64,000 bases of DNA from Rothia sp035916755 (GTDB lineage: Bacteria; Actinomycetota; Actinomycetes; Actinomycetales; Micrococcaceae). The notes beneath the pieces are model-generated. The model did not search any database. It was not told the DNA's origin and saw only the letters and a list, made by a program, of their open reading frames with translations. Location of the stretch: assembly GCF_035916755.1 (NCBI RefSeq), contig NZ_JAYWIX010000004.1, forward strand, positions 62,001-126,000, in the 5' to 3' direction. Of this stretch, positions 44,946-53,747 are shown in pieces (within the stretch, counting starts at the first letter, position 1; every line of letters starts with the position of its first letter). Position numbers and translations under genes: made by a program.

Positions 44946-46283
44946 ATGGCAGACAAAAAGAAAATGCTCATCGGCATGCAAATGGGCAACGGCTACGGCT
45001 CACAGGTCACCGCCTGGAACTTCCCCGGAGTAGACCCCCACAACTACGCCAACCTCGACTCCCATGTGCGCTACGCCCAGAAAGCAGAACGCGGCCTCTT
45101 CCAGTTCATCTTCTTCCCCGACTCCCCCAACGAATCCCAGGCCTCCGACCAGGTAGCACCCCAGATGACCCTGGACCCCGTGGTCACCATGGCAGCCATT
45201 GCCCGCGGCACCGAACGCATCGGCCTAGCCGCCACCGCCTCCACCCAGTGGAACGAACCCTACAACCTCGCCCGCCAGTTCAAGGCACTCGACGTCATGA
45301 GCGGCGGTCGTATCGGCTGGAACGCCGTCACTGGCTCAGACCCCCGCGGTGCCGCCAACTTTGGCCAGGAAATGAAATCCTCTGAAGAACGCTACGGCCG
45401 CGCCCACGAATTCGTACAGATCGTGCAGGGCCTCTGGGGCTCCTGGGGCAAGGACACCTGGGTAGCCGACAAGGACAAGGGCATCTTCGCTGACCGCCGC
45501 AAGATTCAGCCCGTCAACCTCCAGGGCCGCTACCTGGCCTCCGCAGGCCCCCTGCCCATCCCGCCCTCCAAGCAGGGCCAGCCCGTCATCTTCCAGGCAG
45601 GCGGCTCCCCCAACGGCCTTGCCATGGCAGGCCGCTACGCCAACGCCGTCATCGGCGCAACCTTCACCATTGAGGACTCCATCCGCCAGCGTCAGGCAGT
45701 GCGCGACGCCGCCGAACGCGCAGGCCGCAACCCCGACGAAATCAAGTTCTTCGCCGGCGTCATGCCCACCATTGCCGCCACCAAGCGCGAGGCACTCGAC
45801 CGCCGCGGCCTGCTGGTTGAACCCCAGATTCACCAGCGCGTGGGCTACCTGGGCATGATGTTAGGAATCCCGCTCAGCTCCTCAGATCTGGACAAGCCCA
45901 TCGATCCCGCCCAGCTGGCCCATGCCCGCCCCAACCCCGGCGACCCCCGCTCCGCTAAGGCCCTTGAGATTGCCCGCGAAGGCTGGACCGTGCGCGATAT
46001 TCTCTACCACGGCATCATTGACTTCCACCCCTCCCCCATCGGCCCGGCTGAGGTAACCGCTGACCACATGACCGAATGGTTCGAAGCTGGTGCGGCAGAC
46101 GGCTTCTGGTTCTCCCCCGACGTCTACGAGGACGGCATCGATGCCTTCGTCGATGGTGTTGTACCGATCCTGCAGGAGCGCGGCCTCTTCCACACCGAAT
46201 ACGAAGGTGAGACCCTCCGCGAGCATCTGGGAGCACCGGACCAGTACGGCCTGGCGGAGCACCTGCTAGAGGCTCGTGGCTAA
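44946..46283 (+). CDS. FMN-dependent monooxygenase, NtaA/SnaA/DszA family
   Basis: A 445-residue LLM-class flavin monooxygenase: ALDVMSGGRIGWNAVTGSDP, PVIFQAGGSPNGLAMAGRYA, and an NPHNYANLDSHVRYAQKAERG-like region (read as DPHNYANLDSHVRYAQ). Uses FMNH2 from the reductase just upstream; substrate unknown, by context an organosulfur or similar compound. Second enzyme of this family in the window after 39991-41457; the two are only distantly similar. Ends before the repeat of nuclease cassette 2. Confidence 0.92.
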   Translation: MADKKKMLIGMQMGNGYGSQVTAWNFPGVDPHNYANLDSHVRYAQKAERGLFQFIFFPDSPNESQASDQVAPQMTLDPVVTMAAIARGTERIGLAATASTQWNEPYNLARQFKALDVMSGGRIGWNAVTGSDPRGAANFGQEMKSSEERYGRAHEFVQIVQGLWGSWGKDTWVADKDKGIFADRRKIQPVNLQGRYLASAGPLPIPPSKQGQPVIFQAGGSPNGLAMAGRYANAVIGATFTIEDSIRQRQAVRDAAERAGRNPDEIKFFAGVMPTIAATKREALDRRGLLVEPQIHQRVGYLGMMLGIPLSSSDLDKPIDPAQLAHARPNPGDPRSAKALEIAREGWTVRDILYHGIIDFHPSPIGPAEVTADHMTEWFEAGAADGFWFSPDVYEDGIDAFVDGVVPILQERGLFHTEYEGETLREHLGAPDQYGLAEHLLEARG

Positions 46284-46290
46284 GCCTCTC

Positions 46291-46362
46291 ACCGTTGAGG
46301 GTAATGCTCATTGCCATCAGCGCGGACAGTTCTCACGCAGATGGCAATGAGCGTTACATTCA
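46291..46362. repeat. Structured direct repeat, left copy of nuclease cassette 2
   Basis: A stem-loop: GTAATGCTCATTGCCATC (46301-46318) pairs with 46340-46357 in 17 of 18 positions plus one G-U; a lone A on each side (46319, 46339); inner stem GCGCG/CACGC; loop GACAGTTCT. It ends about 160 bp before the nuclease start. Confidence 0.8.
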
Positions 46363-46522
46363 CGTCCGCCACCGCCGCATAATCAACACCGCCGCGCACC
46401 CGCGTCACGTTCGCGACACATTAATCGCCCGCAGCAAATACTCACTGGTTTAGATAAAAAGTTATCCACAGATTGCCTCGTAGCTCTTGCCATGTCAGCT
46501 TTCCAGGGCAAAAGTCGCTCCC

Positions 46523-47419
46523 ATGGAACAGCTTTTCAACGACATCAAAACATCCCCCGAACTAAGGCACGAGGGCATCAGCCCCTCCACTATCCGCCGA
46601 CGCTGCGCTCAAGGCAGGCTCATCCGCATCATGCCCAATGCCTATGTTGGCGCACACCAATGGGTTCAATGGGACGAGACAACCCGTACCAAAGCCCGCC
46701 ACGTCAGCTTCATAAAAACGCACCAACATTATGTACTCAGCCATGTATCCGCAGCGCTTTGGTGGGACGCACCCCTATTGCGGCTTCCGCGCAAAATTTG
46801 GGTGAGCCACCCTGCCTCTACGGTACGCTCGCGGCCGCAGGTGCATGTCAGCCGGGGGAGAGAAGATATATGTGCTGAAAGCATCTTCCATCGCGGAGTC
46901 TTTGTCACCCTACCGCTGCAGACGGTGCTCGACTGTGCCATGACGCTCCCCCTACTTGATGCCCTGTGCGTTGCTGACTACTTTCTAAATCGAGGGCTTG
47001 TGTCTATGGAAAGTCTGCGGGAAGCTATCACGCTACTGAAGGGCAAGGGCGTATGCACTGCCCGTGCGGTGGCCGATTTAATGAGTGATAAAGCTGAATC
47101 ACCAGCAGAAACTATTGCTCGCTACCGCATTCTGACTTGGGGTTTTGCCCCACCACAGGAACAAGTGAGCATTCAGGTTGGTAGCTCTGTGTACCGTCCT
47201 GATTTTCTATGGGAGCGGTATAGGGTCATTCTGGAGGTTGATGGCAACGTGAAATATGACGGTAGCCATGGCAATCCGGTTCATGTAATCAGGCGGGAGA
47301 AGCAACGGCATCGGGCTCTTGAGCAACTCGGGTACCGGGTGTTGCGGGTGACCTGGGACGATATTATGCGGTCACCCGAGACCTTCCGTGCCCTGTTACT
47401 GAACGCTGGGGTACGTTAG
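46523..47419 (+). CDS. AbiEi-like N-domain plus DUF559/Vsr-type nuclease domain protein (paralogue 2)
   Basis: A 298-residue protein with the same layout and exactly the same length as the one at 21274-22170. N-domain: GISPSTIRRRCAQGRLIRIM, YVLSHVSAALWWDAPLLRLP. Nuclease domain: SPAETIARYRIL, YRPDFLWERYRVILEVDGNV, then EKQRHRALEQLGYRVLRVTW, i.e. the acidic-D-ExDGxxK core of DUF559. ATG at 46523; an in-frame start at 46487 would add 12 residues and is less likely. Bracketed by direct stem-loop repeats at 46291 and 47475. Confidence 0.82.
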   Translation: MEQLFNDIKTSPELRHEGISPSTIRRRCAQGRLIRIMPNAYVGAHQWVQWDETTRTKARHVSFIKTHQHYVLSHVSAALWWDAPLLRLPRKIWVSHPASTVRSRPQVHVSRGREDICAESIFHRGVFVTLPLQTVLDCAMTLPLLDALCVADYFLNRGLVSMESLREAITLLKGKGVCTARAVADLMSDKAESPAETIARYRILTWGFAPPQEQVSIQVGSSVYRPDFLWERYRVILEVDGNVKYDGSHGNPVHVIRREKQRHRALEQLGYRVLRVTWDDIMRSPETFRALLLNAGVR

Positions 47420-47474
47420 CAGGGCCGCAGGTATGGAACAGGTGTGGAATGAAACCTACTTATGTATAGGTATG

Positions 47475-47545
47475 ACAGTTGAGTGTGGCGGTAAGTGCCA
47501 TCAGCACGGAAGGTTCTCGTGCAGATGGCAATTGCCGCTACATAC
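47475..47545. repeat. Structured direct repeat, right copy of nuclease cassette 2
   Basis: Stem 47485-47502 with 47524-47541 (15 of 18 plus wobble), single unpaired A on both sides (47503, 47523), inner stem GCACG/CGTGC, loop GAAGGTTCT. Compared with the left copy, stem bases differ in both arms together (GCTCATT becomes GGCAATT with matching partner changes), while ACAGTTGAG, GCCATCAG, GTTCT and GCAGATGGCAAT are kept. Confidence 0.8.
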
Positions 47546-47650
47546 AAGAATGGGGGGCGGACGGACGCGCGTCACGCGGCGTCATAAACGTTAAGGGGCG
47601 TCACGGTTTAGTAACAGTGGCTCGCAGATGCTTACCCTGAAAGAGATTTT

Positions 47651-47770
47651 GTCCATCAAGAGCGATACGAGAGACCTGGCTCTACGACGATCGCAGCAAC
47701 CACGCCGAACAAGCCGCCCACGGGCGTCCTGCGAGAACCGGCGCCGGTGCTACAGCCAGCTACCGATGGG
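47651..47770 (+). ncRNA. SAM-I-type riboswitch on the acs leader
   Basis: S-box core elements in order: CCATCAAGAG, then GAGAGACCTGGCTCT with flanking CGAT/ATCG, CGACGATCGCAGCAACC (kink-turn and core), a long P3 region, GGTGCTACAGCC, and closing GATGG. CCATC (47653-47657) and GATGG (47765-47769) form P1. P4 seems very short or absent, so this is an unusual variant. The 3' side of P1 overlaps the ribosome binding site GGGAGA (47768-47773), so control is probably at translation. Confidence 0.72.
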
Positions 47771-47778
47771 AGATACCC

Positions 47779-49887
47779 TTGGGCGCACCTGCCGACTTCG
47801 TGTACACCGACCCTTTCAATCCCACGCCCAACCCGGCACTCATCTCAGACGAGGCCCGCATCCAGTTCTGGGCTGACCAGGCTAAAGCCCGCCTGACTTG
47901 GGGTGAACTCTTCGATGAGGCCAACCCCCACACCTTTGCCAAGCCGCAGAGCCTAGGCCTCGATGATGAGGGTATCGAGCAGTTCACCGTGCCCGAGATT
48001 AAGTGGTTCGAGGGCGGCAAACTCAATGTTGCCTACAACTGCGTAGACCGCCACGTCGAAGCGGGTAAGGGCGATAAGGTAGCCCTCTACTTCGAGGGTG
48101 AACCCGGTGACCGCGAGGCCATCACCTACGCTGAGTTGCAGCGCCGTATCACCAAAGCAGCCCACGGCCTGGAGAAGCTGGGCATCACCCAGGGTGACCG
48201 TGTGGTCATTTACCTGCCGGTCATCCCCGAAACCATCATCTTCACTCTAGCCTGCGCCCGCATTGGTGCTATCCATTCCCTGGTCTTTGGCGGTTTCTCC
48301 GCCGAGGCCCTGAAGTTCCGGGTGGAAGATACCGGCGCTAAGGTGCTCATTACCACCGATGGGCAGAACCGCCGCGGCACCGTCGTACCGGTCAAGGCAA
48401 CCGCCGATGAGGCCTGCGCAGGTGAGAACAACATCGAGCACGTCATTGTCATTGACCGCGCCGCTGGCACCCCCGAAGCCCACGCCGCCGTGCCCTGGAC
48501 CGAGGGGCGCGACATCTGGTACCACGACCTGGTTGATAACCTGCCCGACACTCACGACTACCAGCTCTTTGACGCTGAGACCCCGCTCTTCATCATCTAC
48601 ACCTCCGGTACCACCGGTAAGCCCAAGGGCCTGGTACACACGTCCGCTGGCTACCTGACCCAGGTGGCCTACACCCACGCCTTGCTCTTCGACCTGCTCC
48701 CCGAGATTGAGGACGAGCAGGGCCAGCGCCGCGTGGACGAACTGGCAACCGTCAACGACCCCGCCAAGGTTGAGAACACCGTTCACTGGTGCACCGCCGA
48801 CCTGGCCTGGGTCACCGCCCACACCTACGAAATCTACGGGCCGCTACTGAACGGGGTCAGCCAGGTCATCTATGAAGGTACGCCTAACACTCCTACTTTT
48901 GAGCGTCACTTTGAGGTTATTGAGCGCTACGGGGTAACTAACTACTACACCGCTCCCACCCTAATCCGCTCCCTCATGGGCGCCTTCCCCGACGGCCCGC
49001 CCGCCGGCAAGTACGACCTCTCGTCGGTGCGCCTGCTGGGGTCGGTGGGCGAGTCTATTAATCCGGAGGCTTGGCGCTGGCTACGCACCCATGTAGGTAG
49101 CGGTACCGCCAGCTTCATCGATACCTGGTGGCAGTCAGAGACCGGTTCGACGGTCTGCTCCCCTCGCCCCCACGACCCCCAGTTCGCACCCACTGGCACC
49201 TTCGCGGACGACGCCCCCCACACGGCGTCCAAGCCCGGCTGTGCGACCCGGGCGGTTCCGGGTATCTCAACCCGCGTGGTCGACGAACAGGGGGCCGACG
49301 TTGAGCCCGGCCTGCAGGGCTTCATTGTGGTCGATAAGATTGGCCCCTCAATGGCTCGAACGGTCTGGGGCAACCCGCAACGCTACCTGGATTCCTACTG
49401 GCGCCACTATGGCGAGCGCGGCTGGTTCCTGGCCGGGGACGGAGCTAAGGTCGATGATGAGGGCGATGTCTATATTCTGGGTCGTATCGACGATGTTATT
49501 AACATTTCGGGCCACCGCCTGTCGACCATTGAGATTGAGTCTGCCCTGGTCACTCACGAAGCCGTAGTTGAGGCGGGGGTCTGCCCGGTAGAGGACGAGC
49601 TGACCGGCCACCAGGCGGTTGCCTATGTGACCCTGTCTGAGGCCGGCCGGGCCCTGAGCGCCGAAGAGCTCAAGAAAGCGCTGACCGAGCACATCCGCCA
49701 CGAGATTGGCCCCATTGCCAAGCCCAAGGACGTCATTGCGGTAGCTGATATCCCTAAGACCCGGTCGGGCAAGATTACCCGCCGTCTGCTCGGGGAGCTC
49801 TATCAGGGCCGGGCCCTGGGCGATACCTCGTCTCTGCAGAACGAGGAGGCTCTGGGAGCTATCGCTGCGGTACTGGCTGCCCGTTAG
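47779..49887 (+). CDS. acs: Acetyl-CoA synthetase
   Basis: A 702-residue AMP-forming ligase (acetate + ATP + CoA to acetyl-CoA). Landmarks: KWFEGGKLNVAYNCVDRHV, P-loop YTSGTTGKPKGLVHTSAGY, TWWQSETGS, RIDDVINISGHRLSTIEIES and the acetylatable lysine in PKTRSGKITRRLL. Two insertions relative to the usual enzyme: about 25 residues after YTHALLFDL (PEIEDEQGQRRVDELATVND) and one in HDPQFAPTGTFADDAPHTAS. TTG start with GGGAGA five bases upstream, inside the riboswitch P1 region. Control by SAM is unexpected for this enzyme. Confidence 0.93.
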   Translation: MGAPADFVYTDPFNPTPNPALISDEARIQFWADQAKARLTWGELFDEANPHTFAKPQSLGLDDEGIEQFTVPEIKWFEGGKLNVAYNCVDRHVEAGKGDKVALYFEGEPGDREAITYAELQRRITKAAHGLEKLGITQGDRVVIYLPVIPETIIFTLACARIGAIHSLVFGGFSAEALKFRVEDTGAKVLITTDGQNRRGTVVPVKATADEACAGENNIEHVIVIDRAAGTPEAHAAVPWTEGRDIWYHDLVDNLPDTHDYQLFDAETPLFIIYTSGTTGKPKGLVHTSAGYLTQVAYTHALLFDLLPEIEDEQGQRRVDELATVNDPAKVENTVHWCTADLAWVTAHTYEIYGPLLNGVSQVIYEGTPNTPTFERHFEVIERYGVTNYYTAPTLIRSLMGAFPDGPPAGKYDLSSVRLLGSVGESINPEAWRWLRTHVGSGTASFIDTWWQSETGSTVCSPRPHDPQFAPTGTFADDAPHTASKPGCATRAVPGISTRVVDEQGADVEPGLQGFIVVDKIGPSMARTVWGNPQRYLDSYWRHYGERGWFLAGDGAKVDDEGDVYILGRIDDVINISGHRLSTIEIESALVTHEAVVEAGVCPVEDELTGHQAVAYVTLSEAGRALSAEELKKALTEHIRHEIGPIAKPKDVIAVADIPKTRSGKITRRLLGELYQGRALGDTSSLQNEEALGAIAAVLAAR

Positions 49888-50036
49888 AGCAGGTACGAGG
49901 GGGTATTCACCCGATTCAGCGCGACACGTCCACTATTTCACTTGGGCATATTTTATTAAGTCCGGTATTGAGCTAAAGTGGCGGGTTACTACCTTTAGAA
50001 TGGAAGGGTTCTGTCACTCGCAACTCAAGGATATCC

Positions 50037-50843
50037 ATGTCTACTTCTTCTATTTCTCGTAGAAATCTTGCTAAAGGCGCAGCGTGGTCAGCACCTGCTG
50101 TTCTTGCAACATCCACTTTCCCCGCTTACGCGGCATCTCCCGTTCAGTGCCCTTCAACAGGGCAACCGGTGTATGTCGGTGCAGCTAAATTCCACTGGGG
50201 CACTGTACCCAACCAAACTAACCAGCGCCAGCAGCTGCTGCTGTTCTCGCGTCTACGGATTCAGAATGTATCGGTAGGTAGCATTACCAGCGTTAAGGTT
50301 GATTATGTCATCCAGCAGCGTGCTGATGGCACCACTCGTCCTGGTGCTCCCCTGGCAACCGCCGCTGGCAGCGACTTCGTCAACGGGCGTACCTACTTCG
50401 GTACTCAGACCGGTCTGACAACTAAAGGAGCTACTGGCATCCTGACTCAGACCGCTACCGACCAGACCGTTTACTTCGGTACGTCTGGGTCAACTGCAGT
50501 CTATGATCCTGCATCAACTAGCGGCACTCCTTACACTACCTATACCCTCAGCTATGAGCTTTCAAACTTTAGCGATGCCTACTACACCGCAGGCTCTAAT
50601 GATTGTAATGCTGTTTTTGATACGGGGAACGGTGATCTGAATTCGCTGCAGAATCTTGGGTCAGCGATAGAGATTAACTGGACCGGTCAGCGCTCCCCTT
50701 CATCTCTTAGCGCCGATGACCTGCACATTGCAGCGCATTGGACCTACACCTTAGCGGACGGCCGCACCTATGAGGTTGTACAGAGCGTGCTACCTACTCA
50801 GCCTGCGCTGAATACTAACTACTTCGCATCGACAGGTTGGTAA
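50037..50843 (+). CDS. Tat-exported protein of unknown function
   Basis: A 268-residue protein with a twin-arginine signal SISRRNLAKGAAWSAPAVLA, cleaved near AYAAS. The mature part is rich in Thr, Ser, Gly and beta-type sequence, with three Cys, and has no catalytic motif I recognise. The signal has the same GAAWSAP core as the metallopeptidase at 56054. ATG at 50037; AAGGATAT precedes it. Followed by a strong terminator, so monocistronic. Confidence 0.8.
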   Translation: MSTSSISRRNLAKGAAWSAPAVLATSTFPAYAASPVQCPSTGQPVYVGAAKFHWGTVPNQTNQRQQLLLFSRLRIQNVSVGSITSVKVDYVIQQRADGTTRPGAPLATAAGSDFVNGRTYFGTQTGLTTKGATGILTQTATDQTVYFGTSGSTAVYDPASTSGTPYTTYTLSYELSNFSDAYYTAGSNDCNAVFDTGNGDLNSLQNLGSAIEINWTGQRSPSSLSADDLHIAAHWTYTLADGRTYEVVQSVLPTQPALNTNYFASTGW

Positions 50844-50863
50844 ATTTCCGAGCTGTGTTAAAG

Positions 50864-50915
50864 TGACGGTTTTGGGTTAAGAACGGCTGGTTTTAATCCA
50901 AAACCGTCATTTTTA
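50864..50915 (+). terminator. Terminator of the Tat-exported protein gene
   Basis: TGACGGTTTTGG and CCAAAACCGTCA, 12-bp perfect arms around a 22-nt loop, followed by TTTTTAGTTTT. Confidence 0.9.
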
Positions 50916-50933
50916 GTTTTAGGGTAAAAATAT

Positions 50934-51371
50934 ATGACCAGGCACCTTCCCGTTTTTGTTTACGGCACCTTGCGCCCCGGCGGTAGCAATGAGCACGTCT
51001 TCGGGTCAGCTGCCCGTACCCACGTCCCTGCTACTCTTGCGGGCTTTGAGATGGTCAGTAATAGCTCCTACCCCTATATTCTCTCGGCTCAGGCAGGGGC
51101 GGACGGCGCGCCGCCGTTGATTACTGGCACGCTGGTTTTTATAGCGGCATCGGACTGGTCTACTACTGTAAACTGCCTGGACGAGTTAGAGGGAACCGAC
51201 CCGCGCCGTCCCATCTCGGATGCCAACCTCTACAACCGGGTGCAGAAAACCGTAACCGCAGCAGACGGAAGCGAACATACAGCCTGGGTCTATATACCCC
51301 CGAGGATTGCCCAGGCAGGGCTCAGACAACGCTATCGGTTGGTTGAAAGCGGCGATTGGTTCAAGCAGTAG
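50934..51371 (+). CDS. Gamma-glutamylcyclotransferase-like (AIG2/GGCT fold) protein
   Basis: A 145-residue protein with the fold's opening VFVYGTLRPGGSNEHVF (substrate-binding YGTLRPG loop) and the catalytic-type glutamate in CLDELEGTDP. The family cleaves gamma-glutamylamines or related compounds to 5-oxoproline; the true substrate is unknown. ATG at 50934 shortly after the previous terminator. Confidence 0.87.
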   Translation: MTRHLPVFVYGTLRPGGSNEHVFGSAARTHVPATLAGFEMVSNSSYPYILSAQAGADGAPPLITGTLVFIAASDWSTTVNCLDELEGTDPRRPISDANLYNRVQKTVTAADGSEHTAWVYIPPRIAQAGLRQRYRLVESGDWFKQ

Positions 51372-51544
51372 GAAATACGTGTGCTCTACGGAGGGCAGGT
51401 GCACAATCTTTCAAGCTCTACTAGCGGCTGCAGGTTCGTACCCACGGCGCTTAGGTAAAGCCTGAAGGGTTAAACAGTGTAGAAAGCCGCTGGTCAGGCT
51501 GTAAAATCTAAGCTGCTTCACTCGCGTACGCTTAAGCAGTCCCT

Positions 51545-51680
51545 TACCCTGCCGTGAAAGGTTGCCTGTGCCATAGCTTGAACCGCATTTTTGGTTCCGC
51601 GTCATCAACGTGGCGGCAATCGTCACTAATGGCCTGCTGGGTGGGGCGGTTACACGCGCCCATCGCAAGGGGCGGGCTTA
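51545..51680 (+). pseudogene. Possible TRIC-family cation channel remnant
   Basis: The frame FRVINVAAIVTNGLLGGAVT followed by RAHRKGRA and a stop resembles the first helix of TRIC-type channels (NxLLGGxxAR), which normally run about 200 residues. Everything after that helix is gone. The rest of the 333-bp gap (51372-51704) shows no other gene. The match is short, so this is tentative. Confidence 0.3.
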
Positions 51681-51704
51681 GAGTGTAGCATTCACCCCTT
51701 TAAC

Positions 51705-52142
51705 CTAATCAAATGTAAATTTCGCCAGGGTCACGCAGCCGTAGCCCTCAACGGGCGCAAAGCCTCTGCCCCGGTAGAGGTCAATCACGTGCTGGTTGCT
51801 AGGGTGGGTGTCTGTGGTGATGTAGACCTGGCGGACGCCACCCACGGTCTCCAGCGCCATGTCGAGTAGGTGGGAGCCCAGGCCGGACTTCTGAAAGTCC
51901 GGGTTGATGAGTAGGTCTTGAATATAGCTGATGCTGACCCCATCACCGACAACCCGCACTAGCCCGGCGAGCCGGCCGGTGGCGTCCTCGCGGGCTACCG
52001 CCAGGTAGAGGCTACCAGCGCACATGGGCACCAGGTCTTCAGGGCGGTCGGTGTAAGCGCTCCACCCAACAGAGGTGTAGAGGTCAATCAACTCCTGCTG
52101 GCTAGGTACCAGACCTACTGAAAACGTAAAAGCGGTGTTCAT
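51705..52142 (-). CDS. GNAT-family N-acetyltransferase
   Basis: A 145-residue acetyltransferase: YIQDLLINPDFQKSGLGSHL is the acetyl-CoA binding motif (Q/RxxGxG/A), and HVIDLYRGRGFAPVEGYGCV is the closing part of the fold. Substrate unknown. ATG at 52140-52142. It directly follows a long inverted repeat on its upstream side. Confidence 0.88.
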   Translation of the reverse strand: MNTAFTFSVGLVPSQQELIDLYTSVGWSAYTDRPEDLVPMCAGSLYLAVAREDATGRLAGLVRVVGDGVSISYIQDLLINPDFQKSGLGSHLLDMALETVGGVRQVYITTDTHPSNQHVIDLYRGRGFAPVEGYGCVTLAKFTFD

Positions 52143-52150
52143 GGGAAAAA

Positions 52151-52220
52151 CTTTACCCCACCCTTTCTCTCTTCACCCTAGTGATTATCTCGGGGTGAAG
52201 AGAGAAAGGACGGGGTGAAG
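52151..52220. repeat. Long inverted repeat (28-bp arms) downstream of the cystine transporter operon
   Basis: Arms 52151-52178 and 52193-52220 match at 25 of 28 positions, with a perfect 17-bp inner part CCTTTCTCTCTTCACCC, and a 14-nt loop. It lies 52 bp past the last gene of the minus-strand ABC operon, so it may terminate it, and only 9 bp upstream of the GNAT start. Confidence 0.8.
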
Positions 52221-52271
52221 TCGGATCTGCGGCGCACAGGACGGTTCTAGCGCCCAGACAGCCCTAGCTCC

Positions 52272-53021
52272 TTAGATGCAGTAGTCCGTCATTTCAAAGA
52301 TCTGCAGGAAGCGCTGGATGCGTTCGTTGTCGGAGGCGAAGAAGGCTTCGGGGGCACCGTTGTAGAGCACGCTGCCGCCGTCGAGGAAGACGATGCGGTC
52401 GGCGACCCGGCGGGCGAAGGCCATGTTGTGGGTAACAACCACCAGGGAGCGCTTTTCGCGGGCCAGGTCGATGAGCACACGAATAACCTCGGCTTCAAGC
52501 TCGGGGTCAAGGGCAGAGGTGGGTTCGTCAAAGAGCAGGTAATCAGGAGCTACAGCCAGGGCACGGGCGATGGCGACGCGCTGCTGCTGGCCGCCCGAGA
52601 GGTTATCGGGATAGGCGTCTGTTTTATGCCCCAAACCCACCTTCTCCAAGAGCTCGCGCGCAAGCTGGGCGGCGGCATCCTTACCCATCTTGCCGTTGAG
52701 CACCGGGGCCAGGGCCACGTTCTGCTCAGCGGTGTAGTGGGGGAAGAGGTTGAAGTTCTGGAAGACCATGGCCGAGTGCTTGCGGATGGTGCGTACTTGC
52801 TCGTCGCTCAGGTCGGCGGCGAAGTCCACCGAGTCGCCCTCGATGGTGAGGACGCCGGACTCGGGGGTTTCAAGCAGGTTGAGGCAGCGCAGGAGGGTGG
52901 ACTTGCCGGAGCCGGAGGGGCCGAGAATAACCGTGGTTTCGCCGTTGTCGAGGTCGAGGGAGATGTCACGCAGAATGGTGTTCTCGCCGAAGCTTTTGGT
53001 GAGGTTCTTCAGGCTAAGCAT
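52272..53021 (-). CDS. Polar amino acid / cystine ABC transporter ATPase
   Basis: A 249-residue ATPase of the GlnQ/TcyC type: Walker A GPSGSGKSTLLRCLN, signature LSGGQQQRVAIARAL, Walker B LLFDEPTSALDPE. It overlaps the permease gene by 8 bp. The order lyase, binding protein, permease, ATPase on one strand suggests one operon for cystine uptake and breakdown. Confidence 0.92.
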   Translation of the reverse strand: MLSLKNLTKSFGENTILRDISLDLDNGETTVILGPSGSGKSTLLRCLNLLETPESGVLTIEGDSVDFAADLSDEQVRTIRKHSAMVFQNFNLFPHYTAEQNVALAPVLNGKMGKDAAAQLARELLEKVGLGHKTDAYPDNLSGGQQQRVAIARALAVAPDYLLFDEPTSALDPELEAEVIRVLIDLAREKRSLVVVTHNMAFARRVADRIVFLDGGSVLYNGAPEAFFASDNERIQRFLQIFEMTDYCI

Positions 53022-53691
53022 TGACTGTCCTTATGTAACGGCTGGTGCGCTTCTCTAGGGCGCGCTGGGCGATGGAGAGAAGGGTGAAGATGACCAGGTA
53101 GATGGCGGCTACTTCAAGGTACATGGCCAGGGGTTCGAAGGTGCGAGCAGCGACCTGCTTGCCGGACTGGAAGAGGTCGACCATGGAGATCACCGAGACC
53201 AGGGAGGTACCCTTGACCAGGTCAATCAGGTCATTGCCCAGGGGCGGTAGGGCGATGCGGGTGGCCTGCGGGACGACGACGTGGCGCAGGGTCTGCATCT
53301 TGGTGAAGTTGAGGGTCTTAGCGGCCTCAAACTGGCCGCGTGGAATGGAGGCGTAGGCTGAGCGGAAGGTTTCAGCCACGTAGGCGCCGGTGTTGAGGCT
53401 GAGCGCGATGATGGCGGCGGGCCAGGTGCCAAGGGTGATGCCGATGCGGGGTAGCCCGTAGAACACCAGGAAGAGCTGCACTAGAAGCGGGGTGCCGCGG
53501 AAGAACCACACAAAGGCTGTGGCTAGCCAATTGAGCGGGTTGTAGCGGCTGAGGTTGCGGGCGGCGGTGGCCAGCAGACCCAGCACCAGCGCGAGGACGA
53601 AGGAGATGAGGGTCAGCGGGATGGTCACCTGCACGGTGGCCAGCAGCAGGGAGGGCAGGGATTGTGCCCAGAGTTCTAGGTAGCGGTCCAT
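53014..53691 (-). CDS. Polar amino acid / cystine ABC transporter permease
   Basis: A 225-residue HisM-type permease with about five helices; the first region MDRYLELWAQSLPSLLLATV and the loop FEAAKTLNFTKMQTLRHVVV-PQA match the family, GAYVAETFRSAYASIPRGQF being diagnostic. Works with the ATPase downstream and the binding protein upstream. Confidence 0.92.
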   Translation of the reverse strand: MDRYLELWAQSLPSLLLATVQVTIPLTLISFVLALVLGLLATAARNLSRYNPLNWLATAFVWFFRGTPLLVQLFLVFYGLPRIGITLGTWPAAIIALSLNTGAYVAETFRSAYASIPRGQFEAAKTLNFTKMQTLRHVVVPQATRIALPPLGNDLIDLVKGTSLVSVISMVDLFQSGKQVAARTFEPLAMYLEVAAIYLVIFTLLSIAQRALEKRTSRYIRTVNA

Positions 53692-53747
53692 AGTGTTCTA
53701 CGGGTTACTTTCGGTTCGGACGCCGGGGTTCGGCTAGCCGCGTGTGG

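Noticed and set aside
47628..47876. 82-residue plus-strand frame before acs
   Set aside because: It covers the SAM riboswitch and the true acs start in another frame.
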